From contig JABSRA010000012.1 of NCBI GenBank assembly GCA_013215445.1, positions 18,000 through 81,999 on the forward strand: a stretch of 64,000 nt of DNA. The letters run 5' to 3'. This DNA comes from Oceanospirillaceae bacterium. Lineage in GTDB: Bacteria > Pseudomonadota > Gammaproteobacteria > Pseudomonadales > Balneatricaceae. A program made the translations under genes and the position numbers. The notes below the pieces were generated by a model that searched no databases, was not told the DNA's origin, and saw only the letters and a list, made by a program, of their open reading frames with translations. This document shows, one piece after another, positions 36,657 through 45,092 of this stretch (position 1 is the stretch's first letter; the number at the start of each line of letters is the position of its first letter).

Positions 36657-38552
36657 ATGAAACGTACCATAGGCACTTGTTATTACCCAGAGCACTGGCC
36701 AGAGGAGATGTGGCAAGGCGATGCCGCTCGCATGGTTGAGGCGGGTATCAGCTGGGTGCGGATCGGCGAATTTGCCTGGAGTCGCATCGAGGCAACACCT
36801 TACCAGCTGGATTGGAGCTGGTTAGACAAAGCCGTCGCCACTTTAGGTGCCGCCGGTCTCAAGGTCATTATGGGTACACCCACCGCTACCCCGCCGCGCT
36901 GGATGATCGACAAATGGCCCAACATGCTCATCGTCAACGAGCAGAGCCAGAGCTATAAGTTTGGCTCGCGTCGTCACTACTGCTTTAGCCACCAGCCCTA
37001 TCGACTTGAATGCGAACGTATTTGTCGGTTAATGGCTGAGCGCTACGGCGACAACCCTCACGTGCAAGCCTGGCAGACCGACAACGAATACAGCTGCCAC
37101 GATACGACACTCTCGTACAGTGCAGCGGCTGAGCAACAGTTTAGAATTTGGCTAGCAGCTAAGTATCAAACTATCGAGGCGCTCAACACGGCATGGGGCA
37201 ACGTGTTTTGGTCGATGGAATACAACAACTTCGAGCAGATACAGCTACCCAATCAAACGGTCACCGATGCCAACCCCACCCACCTGCTCGATTTTAGACG
37301 TTTTAGCTCGGATCAAGTGGTCAGCTTTAACCGCCTGCAAACCGATGTGCTGCGCCAGTACTCTAAAGCACCGCTGATCCACAATTATATGGGCCGCGTC
37401 ACTGATTTTGATCACTATAAAGTCGGTGCCGATCTAGACATCGCCAGTTGGGATAGTTACCCCATGGGCTTTTTAGAGGATAGATCTGAAGAGAGTGAAG
37501 CGTTTAAAGCGCGCTACTCACAGCAGGGTGACCCGGACTTCCAAGCTTTTCACCACGATTTATACCGCAGCGTAGGCCGCGGGCGCATGTGGATCATGGA
37601 GCAGCAACCCGGCCCAGTTAACTGGGCACCTTACAACCCCGCCCCGCTACCGGGCATGGTGCGCCTGTGGAGTTGGGAGGCTTTTGCTCACGGGGCTGAA
37701 GCCGTGTGTTACTTCCGCTGGCGTCAGGCGCATTTTGCCCAAGAACAAATGCACGCGGGGCTTTATACTCCTGCCAATGATCCCGCTCCCGGGCTCTTTG
37801 AAGCCAAAGCCGTCGCCGCTGAAATAGAGACGATGCCCGAGGTAAGTACTGCGAGTGCTCAAGTGGCCTTAGTCTTTGATTACGAGTCGGATTGGGCATG
37901 GCAAATACAACCGCAGGGAGCCAGTTTTAACTACTTCAAACTGGTATTTGCCCATTATCGGGCACTGCGCAGTTTAGGCTTGTCGATCGATATTATCTCG
38001 CCGGAGTGCGACACGCTTAAAACTTACAAGGTCGTGGTAATTCCAGGTTTGATGAATTTGAGTAATAACTTGCGCAACGCCATCGACAACTTTGCCGGTG
38101 CGGTGATTTCAGGACCGCGCAGCGGTTCTAAAACGGCGCAATTTTCGATCAATTTAGAGCCCCCCATGCCCGGCATGCACAGTAAAATTAGCTACGTTGA
38201 ATCGCTGCGCCCCAGTACGGTGATACCACTGCAAAACAGCGGTAATATCATCAACTGGATAGAGACAACCACCGATGAAGATCCAGTAATGCTACGCACT
38301 GCCTGCAATAGGCCGGTGCTAATCGGTGATAAACAGCGCCAGTACTTAACCGCTTGGGCTGATCACAGGGCACTGACCTCGATTTTTAAAACACTCTGCA
38401 AAGATCAAGGTGTGGCAGTGCAAGAGCTACCTGATGGACTACGCATTAGAGACAGCCAAGAGCACCGCTTTATCTTTAACTACAACCCGACAGCCGTAGA
38501 GTTTAACGGGGTCAAGATTGAACCTGCGGGAGTACATTGGCAAGCGCTATAA
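36657..38552 (+). CDS. Beta-galactosidase, GH42
   Basis: A 631-residue GH42 enzyme that releases galactose from beta-galactosides. The N-terminal barrel begins GTCYYPEHWPEEMW. The acid/base is E144 (TDNEYSC) and the nucleophile E315 (IMEQQPGPVNW). The flavodoxin-like trimerisation domain and the C-terminal beta domain follow. No signal peptide, so it acts on imported oligosaccharides. The AGAGG site is 6 nt upstream. Together with the GH36 enzyme the island can remove both anomers of galactose. Confidence 0.93.
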   Translation: MKRTIGTCYYPEHWPEEMWQGDAARMVEAGISWVRIGEFAWSRIEATPYQLDWSWLDKAVATLGAAGLKVIMGTPTATPPRWMIDKWPNMLIVNEQSQSYKFGSRRHYCFSHQPYRLECERICRLMAERYGDNPHVQAWQTDNEYSCHDTTLSYSAAAEQQFRIWLAAKYQTIEALNTAWGNVFWSMEYNNFEQIQLPNQTVTDANPTHLLDFRRFSSDQVVSFNRLQTDVLRQYSKAPLIHNYMGRVTDFDHYKVGADLDIASWDSYPMGFLEDRSEESEAFKARYSQQGDPDFQAFHHDLYRSVGRGRMWIMEQQPGPVNWAPYNPAPLPGMVRLWSWEAFAHGAEAVCYFRWRQAHFAQEQMHAGLYTPANDPAPGLFEAKAVAAEIETMPEVSTASAQVALVFDYESDWAWQIQPQGASFNYFKLVFAHYRALRSLGLSIDIISPECDTLKTYKVVVIPGLMNLSNNLRNAIDNFAGAVISGPRSGSKTAQFSINLEPPMPGMHSKISYVESLRPSTVIPLQNSGNIINWIETTTDEDPVMLRTACNRPVLIGDKQRQYLTAWADHRALTSIFKTLCKDQGVAVQELPDGLRIRDSQEHRFIFNYNPTAVEFNGVKIEPAGVHWQAL

Positions 38553-38562
38553 GCCTTAGCCT

Positions 38563-38590
38563 GCGGTTAACTCTTTGCTGAGTTAACCGC
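38563..38590 (+). terminator. Hairpin after the GH42 gene
   Basis: A perfect 11-bp stem GCGGTTAACTC/GAGTTAACCGC with a 6-nt loop starts 10 nt after the stop. It is followed only by TTTACC, so it is a weak intrinsic terminator. The arm GAGTTAACCGC also occurs at 6838-6848. Confidence 0.6.
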
Positions 38591-38748
38591 TTTACCTCTC
38601 TTAACTACCCTCCATTTTCCTAGCTGTATCGCAGCTGTATCAATCATAAATCTGTGATGAAATAGCACTCTTGCAATGTCCAAGTCACTGTCGTTTAATG
38701 TTGACGGTTGTTTTAATACTAAAAAAAATTGGATTAAGAGGGTAGGCG

Positions 38749-39729
38749 ATGGTCAAGCAACGTGTGATTAACTGGGGAATAATTGGCTGTGGCAATGTGA
38801 CTGAAGTAAAGAGCGGTCCCGCCTATCAAAAGGTCGACAATTTTAAACTCACAGCCGTGATGCGCAGAAATGCCGACCTAGCCAAAGATTATGCACAGCG
38901 CCACAACGTCGAAAAATATTACGCAGATGCCAATGCGCTGATCAACGATGACTCCATCGATGCAATTTATATTGCCACACCACCCGATACGCATAAATCC
39001 TTAGGCTTGCTAGTAGCAGCCGCAGGCAAGCCCTGCTGCATCGAAAAACCATTGGCACCAACCCTGCAAGAGAGCCAAGCGTTATTAAACGCCTTTGAAG
39101 TAGCCCAAGTACCATTATTCGTCGCCTATTACCGTCGCTCGCTACCGCGCTTTGAAAAAGTAAAAGAGCTGCTTGATAACGGCGAAATTGGCGAAATAAG
39201 ACACATCAGCTGGCACTTATCGGCACCCGCGAGCGAGCTCGATACCGCTAAGACCTACAATTGGCGCACCGATCAAGCGGTCGCCCCCGGTGGTTATTTT
39301 GACGATTTAGCCAGTCACGGGCTCAACCTGTTTGCCCACCTACTTGGGGATTTCGAGCAGGTAAAAGGCATCAGTTTAAATCAACAGGGTCTGTACTCTG
39401 CGATTGATGCAGTATCGGCTTGCTGGATGCATAAAAATGGTATTACCGGCGCTGGCAGCTGGAATTTTGGGACCGCTACCAGGCACGATAATGTAGTGAT
39501 CTACGGCAGTAGCGGCGAGATTTCATTTGCAGTGTTTGAAGAGGCGCCTATCTCAATTAATAACCAGTCGGGCAATCGTGAACTTTTCATCGAACACCCT
39601 GAAAACGTGCAACTCTATCATGTGCAGAACATCCGAGCTCACCTTATTGATGGGGTAACCCACCCCTCCAGTGGTGCAAGTGCTGTACATACCAGCTGGG
39701 TGATGGATCAGATTTTAGCGACACTATAA
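38749..39729 (+). CDS. Gfo/Idh/MocA family oxidoreductase
   Basis: A 326-residue NAD(P)-dependent oxidoreductase. The Rossmann glycine motif is in WGIIGCGNVTEVK, and the diagnostic EKPLAPTLQES segment marks the Gfo/Idh/MocA family. Members act on sugars, inositols and glycosides, including some D-galactose 1-dehydrogenases. At the end of the galactoside island it may oxidise galactose, or act on the aglycone such as a galactosylated polyol. Its own promoter is likely because 196 bp and a hairpin precede it. Substrate uncertain. Confidence 0.83.
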   Translation: MVKQRVINWGIIGCGNVTEVKSGPAYQKVDNFKLTAVMRRNADLAKDYAQRHNVEKYYADANALINDDSIDAIYIATPPDTHKSLGLLVAAAGKPCCIEKPLAPTLQESQALLNAFEVAQVPLFVAYYRRSLPRFEKVKELLDNGEIGEIRHISWHLSAPASELDTAKTYNWRTDQAVAPGGYFDDLASHGLNLFAHLLGDFEQVKGISLNQQGLYSAIDAVSACWMHKNGITGAGSWNFGTATRHDNVVIYGSSGEISFAVFEEAPISINNQSGNRELFIEHPENVQLYHVQNIRAHLIDGVTHPSSGASAVHTSWVMDQILATL

Positions 39730-39735
39730 TAGGGT

Positions 39736-40266
39736 TCAGGCTTTAAGCACGCGGTTTTTTATCCGCGACAAACCTACAGGAGTGACGCCCAAGTAACGGG
39801 CCAAATCATTTTGGGTGACTTGTTGCATCAACTCAGAGGACTCTTTTAATAATAGGCTATAGCGATCTTCGGCGCTTAAGCAGAGTAATTGATACTCTCG
39901 CTTTTCTTTCTTCATCGAAAACTGCAACAAAAACTCAATCATGTGCTGTGCCAGCTCGGCATCTTTAGCACAGTACTCACGTATTTTGGCAAAAGGTATC
40001 ACCATTAATACCGAGGGTTCTAAACACATTAAACTAAAGGAGCAGGCCTCTTTAGCATAGGCAGAGGTCAAACTGCCGATAGTATCACCAGGCATCACAA
40101 AAGACTTGATGAACTCCTTGCCATCCAGTGACGTGTAATAAGCTTTGAGTAAACCAGATTGCAAAAAATACAGTGATTGGTTTACATCACCCTGCCTGAA
40201 TAGATGCGCTGTCTTTACTTTTTCTAGTACCGTGCCTTCGAGCTGAATTAATTCATTAAATGTCAT
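39736..40266 (-). CDS. Crp/Fnr family transcriptional regulator
   Basis: A 176-residue protein with a cyclic-nucleotide-binding-type beta-roll (LFRQGDVNQSLYFLQSGLLKAYY, MPGDTIGS) and a C-terminal winged helix (LTQNDLARYLGVTPVGLSRIKNR-like TQNDLARYLGVTP). It lacks the cysteines expected of FNR oxygen sensors, and the cAMP-contact arginine pattern is not evident. Short members of this type are often placed beside DoxX-like or SDR genes, as here, and are poorly characterised. It is divergent from the DoxX-like gene. Confidence 0.82.
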   Translation of the reverse strand: MTFNELIQLEGTVLEKVKTAHLFRQGDVNQSLYFLQSGLLKAYYTSLDGKEFIKSFVMPGDTIGSLTSAYAKEACSFSLMCLEPSVLMVIPFAKIREYCAKDAELAQHMIEFLLQFSMKKEKREYQLLCLSAEDRYSLLLKESSELMQQVTQNDLARYLGVTPVGLSRIKNRVLKA

Positions 40267-40394
40267 AGAACTTAACCTGTGGTAATGACCAATGTCGCGA
40301 AACTGCCTATTATCCTAAATTCCGCTATTGTGATCCAGCCTTAAAATAATTGAGCCTGAGTTACCCAATACAACACTATATTAAAGAGATATCT

Positions 40395-40862
40395 ATGATT
40401 ACCCCACTGCTAATTCTTACTTTATTATCTGGCCCGCTGGCCATCGCCTACCTCTATGCTAAAACCACTGGCACGACACTGAATATCAGTAAATTCGCTT
40501 ACTGGGGATTGAGCGCTGCCTTTCTTTTCTTCACCATAGGTCATCTAGTTAAAACCATCGAGATGGTTGCAATGCTCCCTCCCTGGGTCCCCTATCGCCT
40601 AGCACTGGTTTATCTCAGTGGACTACTTGAACTGTTTATCGCCATTTTACTGTTGCTGCCAAAGTATCAAAAGGTCGCGGCCAAAATGGCCATAATCGTG
40701 TTTGTGCTGTTCTTCCCAGTTAATATTTACGCAGCTTTTAATCACCTGGGACTGGGTGGCCACCAATGGGGACCTGCCTATTTATGGATACGTGCCCCAC
40801 TGCAGCTAATTTTAATCGCCTGGGCCTATTTTCTGTGCGTGAAAGGCAAACATCGAGGCTAA
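40395..40862 (+). CDS. DoxX-like integral membrane protein
   Basis: A 155-residue protein with four predicted transmembrane helices and little else. A longer frame starts at TTG 40350, but the ATG at 40395 has AAAGAGA about 5 nt upstream and begins directly at the first helix, so I choose it. The helix pattern with WVPYRLALVYLSGLLELFIAI and NIYAAFNHLG fits the DoxX/MauE group. The role is unknown. The divergent Crp/Fnr-type gene is a possible regulator. Confidence 0.68.
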   Translation: MITPLLILTLLSGPLAIAYLYAKTTGTTLNISKFAYWGLSAAFLFFTIGHLVKTIEMVAMLPPWVPYRLALVYLSGLLELFIAILLLLPKYQKVAAKMAIIVFVLFFPVNIYAAFNHLGLGGHQWGPAYLWIRAPLQLILIAWAYFLCVKGKHRG

Positions 40863-40984
40863 CCTCCGTTATGGGTACTTATTTAAACCTGAAATTTTTA
40901 GATGACTTTTAACCTGGGTTAATGCCGGTCACAGCTCAACAAACTATTATTTCGTTATCAAACGAAGTAATAGGAATGGCAGTG

Positions 40985-41716
40985 ATGAAAATAACCGGTA
41001 AACACATCGTTATCAGTGGCGCGACTTCAGGTATCGGCTTAGCGCTTACCCGGCAACTGTACTCGGACAATAAGGTAATTGTGATTGGCAGAAATACTCA
41101 GAAACTCAAGGCACTCGCCGAGCAGTTCAAAGGCATCAGCACCTTCCATGTGGATCTAGTTAATCTCGATCAGCTTACGACAACTACTGCTAACATCCTG
41201 AGTGAATTCGCTGTCATCGACCTACTGATCAATAACGCCGCCGTGCAAAACACCCCACATTTTACCGCCAAAGATTTTGACTACTCAAGTATCCGCGATG
41301 AAATCACCGTTAATTTCACCGCCCCCTGCTGCCTGATCCACCAGCTGTTACCAGCACTACTAGCCAGTAACAGCGCCAGTATTGTCAATATTAATTCAGG
41401 ACTGGGGCTGGTACCAAAAACCAGCTCGGCTATTTACTGCGCCACCAAGGGCGCACTGAACATATTCTCTCAATCGCTTAATTACCAATTGGAAAATACC
41501 AATATTGATGTTCAACAGGTCTTTTTAGAGTTGGTTGAAACGCCCATGAGCCAGGGCAGAGGCAGCCATAAAATCTCGGCTGAAGACGCCGCCCAAAAAA
41601 TCATTGAGGGCATCACCCTAGGCACTACAGAGCATGATATCGGTAAGGTAAAGCTGCTGAGACTACTGCTGCGAATAGCCCCCTCTCTCGCCCGCAAGAT
41701 AATGAAAAAATATTGA
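40985..41716 (+). CDS. SDR family oxidoreductase (DltE-like)
   Basis: A short-chain dehydrogenase with cofactor motif SGATSGIG near the N-terminus, NNAAVQ after the fourth strand and the YCATKGAL active-site motif. Upstream in-frame ATGs at 40922 and 40976 exist. The ATG at 40985 puts TAGGA 9 nt before the start and starts the protein (243 residues) at the family's usual position. It begins a three-gene run with a DUF2141 protein and a VTT membrane protein (gaps 10 and 21 bp). Substrate unknown. Confidence 0.8.
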   Translation: MKITGKHIVISGATSGIGLALTRQLYSDNKVIVIGRNTQKLKALAEQFKGISTFHVDLVNLDQLTTTTANILSEFAVIDLLINNAAVQNTPHFTAKDFDYSSIRDEITVNFTAPCCLIHQLLPALLASNSASIVNINSGLGLVPKTSSAIYCATKGALNIFSQSLNYQLENTNIDVQQVFLELVETPMSQGRGSHKISAEDAAQKIIEGITLGTTEHDIGKVKLLRLLLRIAPSLARKIMKKY

Positions 41717-41726
41717 GGTAACCCTG

Positions 41727-42182
41727 ATGAAAACACCGCTAACACCACTTATATCAATAACCACTATCGTTTTATGGAGTTTAATGATGTTCACTAATAA
41801 TGCCCTGGCAGCCGAGCTTACCATCAATGTCGATAACATCGATACTAAACGCTCCGGTAACATTTTAGTGATGCTATTTTCCAGCCGGGGCTTTCCCAAA
41901 AGGCATGACCAAGCGCTGGCCATACAAAGCAGCAAGGCTAATGCGTCGCAACTCACCTTCCATTTTGATACGGTGGAGGGCGAGCTCGCCGTTAAAATAT
42001 TACATGATGAAAATGGCGACGGGAAGGTTGGCAAAAACTGGACAGGCATCTATCCTGCAGAAGGGCTTGGCTTCTCAAACGGTCAGCGCGTGGGTTTTAC
42101 CGGCCCGCCAAAGTATCACAAATCCAAAGTATCTCCAGCGCAATTTAGAGAGGGTTTAACCATCTCTATAATTTACCCGTAA
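41727..42182 (+). CDS. DUF2141 domain exported protein
   Basis: A 151-residue protein with a signal peptide (hydrophobic ITTIVLWSLMMF, NNALAAE cleavage region) followed by a single DUF2141 domain. Typical family features are GNILVMLFSSRGFPKR, the acidic loop KILHDENGDGKVG and GLGFSNG near the end. The acidic loop looks able to bind calcium, an inference from its DENGDG shape. Function unknown. It lies 10 bp after the SDR gene. Confidence 0.82.
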   Translation: MKTPLTPLISITTIVLWSLMMFTNNALAAELTINVDNIDTKRSGNILVMLFSSRGFPKRHDQALAIQSSKANASQLTFHFDTVEGELAVKILHDENGDGKVGKNWTGIYPAEGLGFSNGQRVGFTGPPKYHKSKVSPAQFREGLTISIIYP

Positions 42183-42203
42183 TTCTGTCAAAGGAAAAAT
42201 GTT

Positions 42204-42869
42204 ATGAAACCCTTACTCAAAATCATCCTTATCTTGATTACATTTTTCACCAGTACCTTATTAATAATTAAGTTCACTGGGGTACTCAATGTCACTCAAA
42301 TCAAGGATTGGCTGATCGCGGCACAAGATTTATCCCCGTTTTATGTCGGCTCCCTAGTGGCGCTGTTATTATTCGCTGACCTTTTTATCGCCATGCCGAC
42401 TTTAACGGTGACTATTCTCGCAGGCTTCTTTTTAGGTCATCTATATGGATCCATCGCCGCACTCATCGGCTTAATCAGCGCAGGCAGCTGTGGTTATGCT
42501 CTCAGCTATCGTTATGGGGACAAAGTGTTTAATTTTTTGCTTGAGAAAAAAACGCAACGTGAAGAGGCGATTGCCAGTTTTCAACAACACAGCGTGATGA
42601 TGATACTTTTATCCCGAGCGATGCCGATGTTGCCAGAAATCTGTGCCTGTCTAGCGGGGGCCAGTAAAATGGGCTATATGAAATTTATCTGCTGTTGGTT
42701 ACTCAGTGCTATCCCCTATGTGCTAGTCGCCACCTATGCGGGTTCAATCAGCTCCATCGATAATCCAACACCGGCACTCTATACAGCAATAGGCATCTCG
42801 GCGCTGCTGTGGATCGCCTGGTTTGTCTATCATCGCTATTATATGAGAACAAAAGCGCTAACTCCTTGA
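42204..42869 (+). CDS. VTT/DedA-type membrane protein (TVP38/TMEM64 family)
   Basis: A 221-residue protein with about six hydrophobic segments. The family signature is present: FIAMPTLTVTILAGFFLG, then SAGSCGYALSYRYGDKV and the SRAMPMLPEICACLAGAS stretch. Bacterial DedA/TVP38 proteins are linked with lipid-carrier flipping and membrane homeostasis, with no specific substrate for this one. AAAGGA precedes the start. It ends the SDR/DUF2141 operon, with a convergent GNAT gene one base further. Confidence 0.82.
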   Translation: MKPLLKIILILITFFTSTLLIIKFTGVLNVTQIKDWLIAAQDLSPFYVGSLVALLLFADLFIAMPTLTVTILAGFFLGHLYGSIAALIGLISAGSCGYALSYRYGDKVFNFLLEKKTQREEAIASFQQHSVMMILLSRAMPMLPEICACLAGASKMGYMKFICCWLLSAIPYVLVATYAGSISSIDNPTPALYTAIGISALLWIAWFVYHRYYMRTKALTP

Positions 42870-42870
42870 G

Positions 42871-43356
42871 TTAGAATGTCGCCTGCTGAGACTGGCGGGC
42901 GACTTGTAAATGGTAGGTAGTAAATTGCCTACCCAGCATTTTGCTTCGATATGATCGTATACACATCTTTTTTAAGAACTTGTACTGCGGCCTAGTCTCC
43001 AGTAAGTGAATAACCACTTCCTGATGCCTCAGTTCTTCAGACCAGCGCATCACTTCCTTAAAGATTTGGCTACCAATCCCCCAAGCGTTTTTCGAGATAA
43101 CAATGGCAATTTCAAAGTGCCCCTGCTCTTTTTGCAAAGCGCACCAGCCAACTAGCTGGCTATCACTATACACCGCCCTAACTCGACAGCCGGTAATAGC
43201 ATCTACTTCAATTTTACCTGCGACCCACTCTCTAACACTATTATCCTCAAATAAACCGTGGGAGATCAAATGACTTCTTATGCTCTGCTGATTGAGGATG
43301 GTAATAAATTCAAGCGGGTCCAAGGTGTTGAATTTTTTGTATTCTATTTTTTTCAT
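42871..43356 (-). CDS. GNAT family N-acetyltransferase
   Basis: A 161-residue protein with the GNAT core: RVRAVYSDSQLVGWCALQKEQ (strands 3-4), then NAWGIGSQIFKEVMRW, the acetyl-CoA loop. The C-terminal YKFLKKMC region carries strand 6. The substrate is unknown. The gene is divergent from the HxlR regulator, and the two 17-bp operators in between probably control both genes. It converges on the VTT gene. Confidence 0.8.
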   Translation of the reverse strand: MKKIEYKKFNTLDPLEFITILNQQSIRSHLISHGLFEDNSVREWVAGKIEVDAITGCRVRAVYSDSQLVGWCALQKEQGHFEIAIVISKNAWGIGSQIFKEVMRWSEELRHQEVVIHLLETRPQYKFLKKMCIRSYRSKMLGRQFTTYHLQVARQSQQATF

Positions 43357-43409
43357 TTAGCAGTCCCTACTATTGAGTTTATTAGCTAATGCCAGCGGCT
43401 CAGCCACCC

Positions 43410-43459
43410 ACTTGCATAATGCAAGTAGATGCTAAGCCCTTTACTTGCATTATGCAAGT
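43410..43459. promoter_or_regulatory. Twin 17-bp palindromic operators for HxlR
   Basis: Two perfect palindromes, ACTTGCATAATGCAAGT (43410-43426) and ACTTGCATTATGCAAGT (43443-43459), are 33 bp apart centre to centre, about three helix turns. The second lies between the likely -35 (TTTACT, 43440-43445) and -10 (TATAAT, 43462-43467) of the HxlR gene. HxlR dimers bind such dyads next to their own genes. Cooperative binding is inferred from phasing. Confidence 0.78.
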
Positions 43460-43474
43460 GCTATAATCGACAAC

Positions 43475-43888
43475 ATGAAACCTACACCCCAATACCGTTC
43501 AGACTGCCCTATTAATTACGCCCTAGAAACCTTTGGAGATAAGTGGAGTTTGTTAATCATCCGCGATTTAATCTTCCAGGGGAAAAAAAACTACGGCGAG
43601 TTTTTAAATGCAGAGGAAAAGATATCCACTAATATTTTGGCCAACCGACTTGAAAAACTCGAACTAGAAGGGCTTATTAGCAAATCTAGCGATCCCGACA
43701 ATCACGCAAAAAAAGTTTATCGACTCAGCTCAAAAGGCATAGATTTATTACCCATGCTGATAGAAATGATGGCTTGGTCTGCTCAATATGATCAACATAC
43801 AGGCTGCCCTGTAGAATTTAGCAACCAATTAAAAGCAGATAAACAAAGTCTAATAGCACAGTTAAAACAACAGTTAATTAAAAGTTAA
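43475..43888 (+). CDS. HxlR family transcriptional regulator
   Basis: A 137-residue winged-helix regulator: CPINYALETFGDKWSLLIIRDL, GEFLNAEEKISTNILANRL and LSSKGIDLLPML are characteristic. A cysteine in the opening DCPI motif is the redox or aldehyde-sensing residue in several members. The ATG at 43475 is only 7 nt after the end of the TATAAT -10 box, so the mRNA is probably leaderless; an upstream TTG at 43445 lies inside the operator and is rejected. It is divergent from a GNAT gene, a plausible target. Confidence 0.85.
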   Translation: MKPTPQYRSDCPINYALETFGDKWSLLIIRDLIFQGKKNYGEFLNAEEKISTNILANRLEKLELEGLISKSSDPDNHAKKVYRLSSKGIDLLPMLIEMMAWSAQYDQHTGCPVEFSNQLKADKQSLIAQLKQQLIKS

Positions 43889-43989
43889 TTGCTTACATCA
43901 ACCATTGAGCACCGCTATTTTGTTTTGCATTTAAGCTCGATTATGATAAAAAGTCTCTGTTCATCAGTATTAATGCCATAGGAATCAGG

Positions 43990-44322
43990 GTGAAAAAGTT
44001 AATAATACTTAGTTTGGCAGTACTATTGAGCGGCTGCGATACTGTTTATCAACCGCTGGGTTGGGATGGCGGCTATCAAGAGCAACAGCTAAGACACGGG
44101 CACTACCGGCTCAATTATCAGGGAAACTCAACCACCCCGGATCAGTGGGTACTGCAGAGTTGGCATCGCAGAGCAGCACAATTATGTCCATCGGGTTATG
44201 CAATTTTAGCCATTAATATACAGCAGCCGTTATCGTCAGATGCCACCATCAAAACCTTGTTAAACAACCCTTTATCACGAAGAAATCCAGAGGTCAGTGG
44301 CGAGCTAAAATGTACAAGATAA
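43990..44322 (+). CDS. Small predicted lipoprotein
   Basis: A 110-residue protein with a lipoprotein signal (MKKLIILSLAVLLSGC, lipobox LLSGC, cysteine 16). The mature part contains YQEQQLRHGHYRLNYQGN and a second cysteine in QLCPSGYAIL. The residue after the lipid-bearing cysteine is aspartate, which by the E. coli +2 rule would keep it in the inner membrane. The start is GTG with an AGG element upstream. The YRLNYxGN motif occurs in CC0125/CC1285-like small lipoproteins of unknown role. Confidence 0.75.
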   Translation: MKKLIILSLAVLLSGCDTVYQPLGWDGGYQEQQLRHGHYRLNYQGNSTTPDQWVLQSWHRRAAQLCPSGYAILAINIQQPLSSDATIKTLLNNPLSRRNPEVSGELKCTR

Positions 44323-44360
44323 GGCGTTTTAGAATATAAACCTAAATTCGGCAGTTGATG

Positions 44361-44394
44361 TTAGCCCGGATATTGCATGCAACATCCGGGTTAG
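44361..44394. mobile_element. MITE-like element, copy C reduced to its joined ends
   Basis: A 34-bp near-perfect palindrome composed of the left end TTAGCCCGGATATTGCA directly followed by the right end TGCAACATCCGGGTTAG. The ends match those of the 170-bp element at 9717, with all the interior missing. It lies between the lipoprotein gene and tpm. Confidence 0.6.
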
Positions 44395-44425
44395 ATTATT
44401 CTATAGATTGATAAAGAGATAAAAC

Positions 44426-45076
44426 ATGCAACATAGTTTTTGGGAGAATAAATGGAAGTCTGGTAACATTGGCTTTCATCAGGCGCAGATCAATCCACAA
44501 TTGATACAACATTTTCAGTTATTAAATTTAATCAATAACGCTCGAGTGTTTGTCCCGCTTTGCGGTAAGACCCATGATATTTCATGGCTACTTAATCAAG
44601 GATATCAGGTTGTCGGTGCTGAGCTGAGTGAACTCGCTGTCAATCAGCTTTTTATCCAACTAGGCCTTACGCCTAAAATTGAGCGCCGCGATGAATTAAT
44701 TTGTTATAGCGCAGCACAAATAGAAATTTTTGTCGGTGACATATTTCTGCTTAACTCCAAGCTTTTAGGCCCAGTCGACGCCATTTATGATCGTGCTGCG
44801 CTGATTGCGCTACCCGAGCAAATACGCATTCAATATGCCACCCTGCTTATCGAGATAACCAACACAGCCCCGCAATTACTGCTAACCTTCGATTACGATC
44901 AGCAACTTATGCAGGGACCACCGTTTGCTTTAGATGAGCAAAACCTGCAAGGTTATTACTGTGACAGTTATGCATTAAAACTTATCGAGCGCTCTCAGCT
45001 AACCGGTGGACTCAAAGGGATAGTAGCGGCTACTGCCTCTGCCTGGCAGTTACTACCGAGGACCATGACAAGTTAA
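44426..45076 (+). CDS. tpm: Thiopurine S-methyltransferase family protein
   Basis: A 216-residue SAM-dependent methyltransferase. Family features: FWENKWKSGNIGFHQ at the start, the SAM loop FVPLCGKTHDISWLLNQG, AELSELAVNQLF and the DAIYDRAALIALP strand. Bacterial Tpm proteins also methylate selenite and tellurite, which gives resistance. The match with the family is clear along its entire length. It is a single gene downstream of a solo copy of the repeat element. Confidence 0.9.
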   Translation: MQHSFWENKWKSGNIGFHQAQINPQLIQHFQLLNLINNARVFVPLCGKTHDISWLLNQGYQVVGAELSELAVNQLFIQLGLTPKIERRDELICYSAAQIEIFVGDIFLLNSKLLGPVDAIYDRAALIALPEQIRIQYATLLIEITNTAPQLLLTFDYDQQLMQGPPFALDEQNLQGYYCDSYALKLIERSQLTGGLKGIVAATASAWQLLPRTMTS

Positions 45077-45092
45077 TGGGTTAGTAGCCCTC

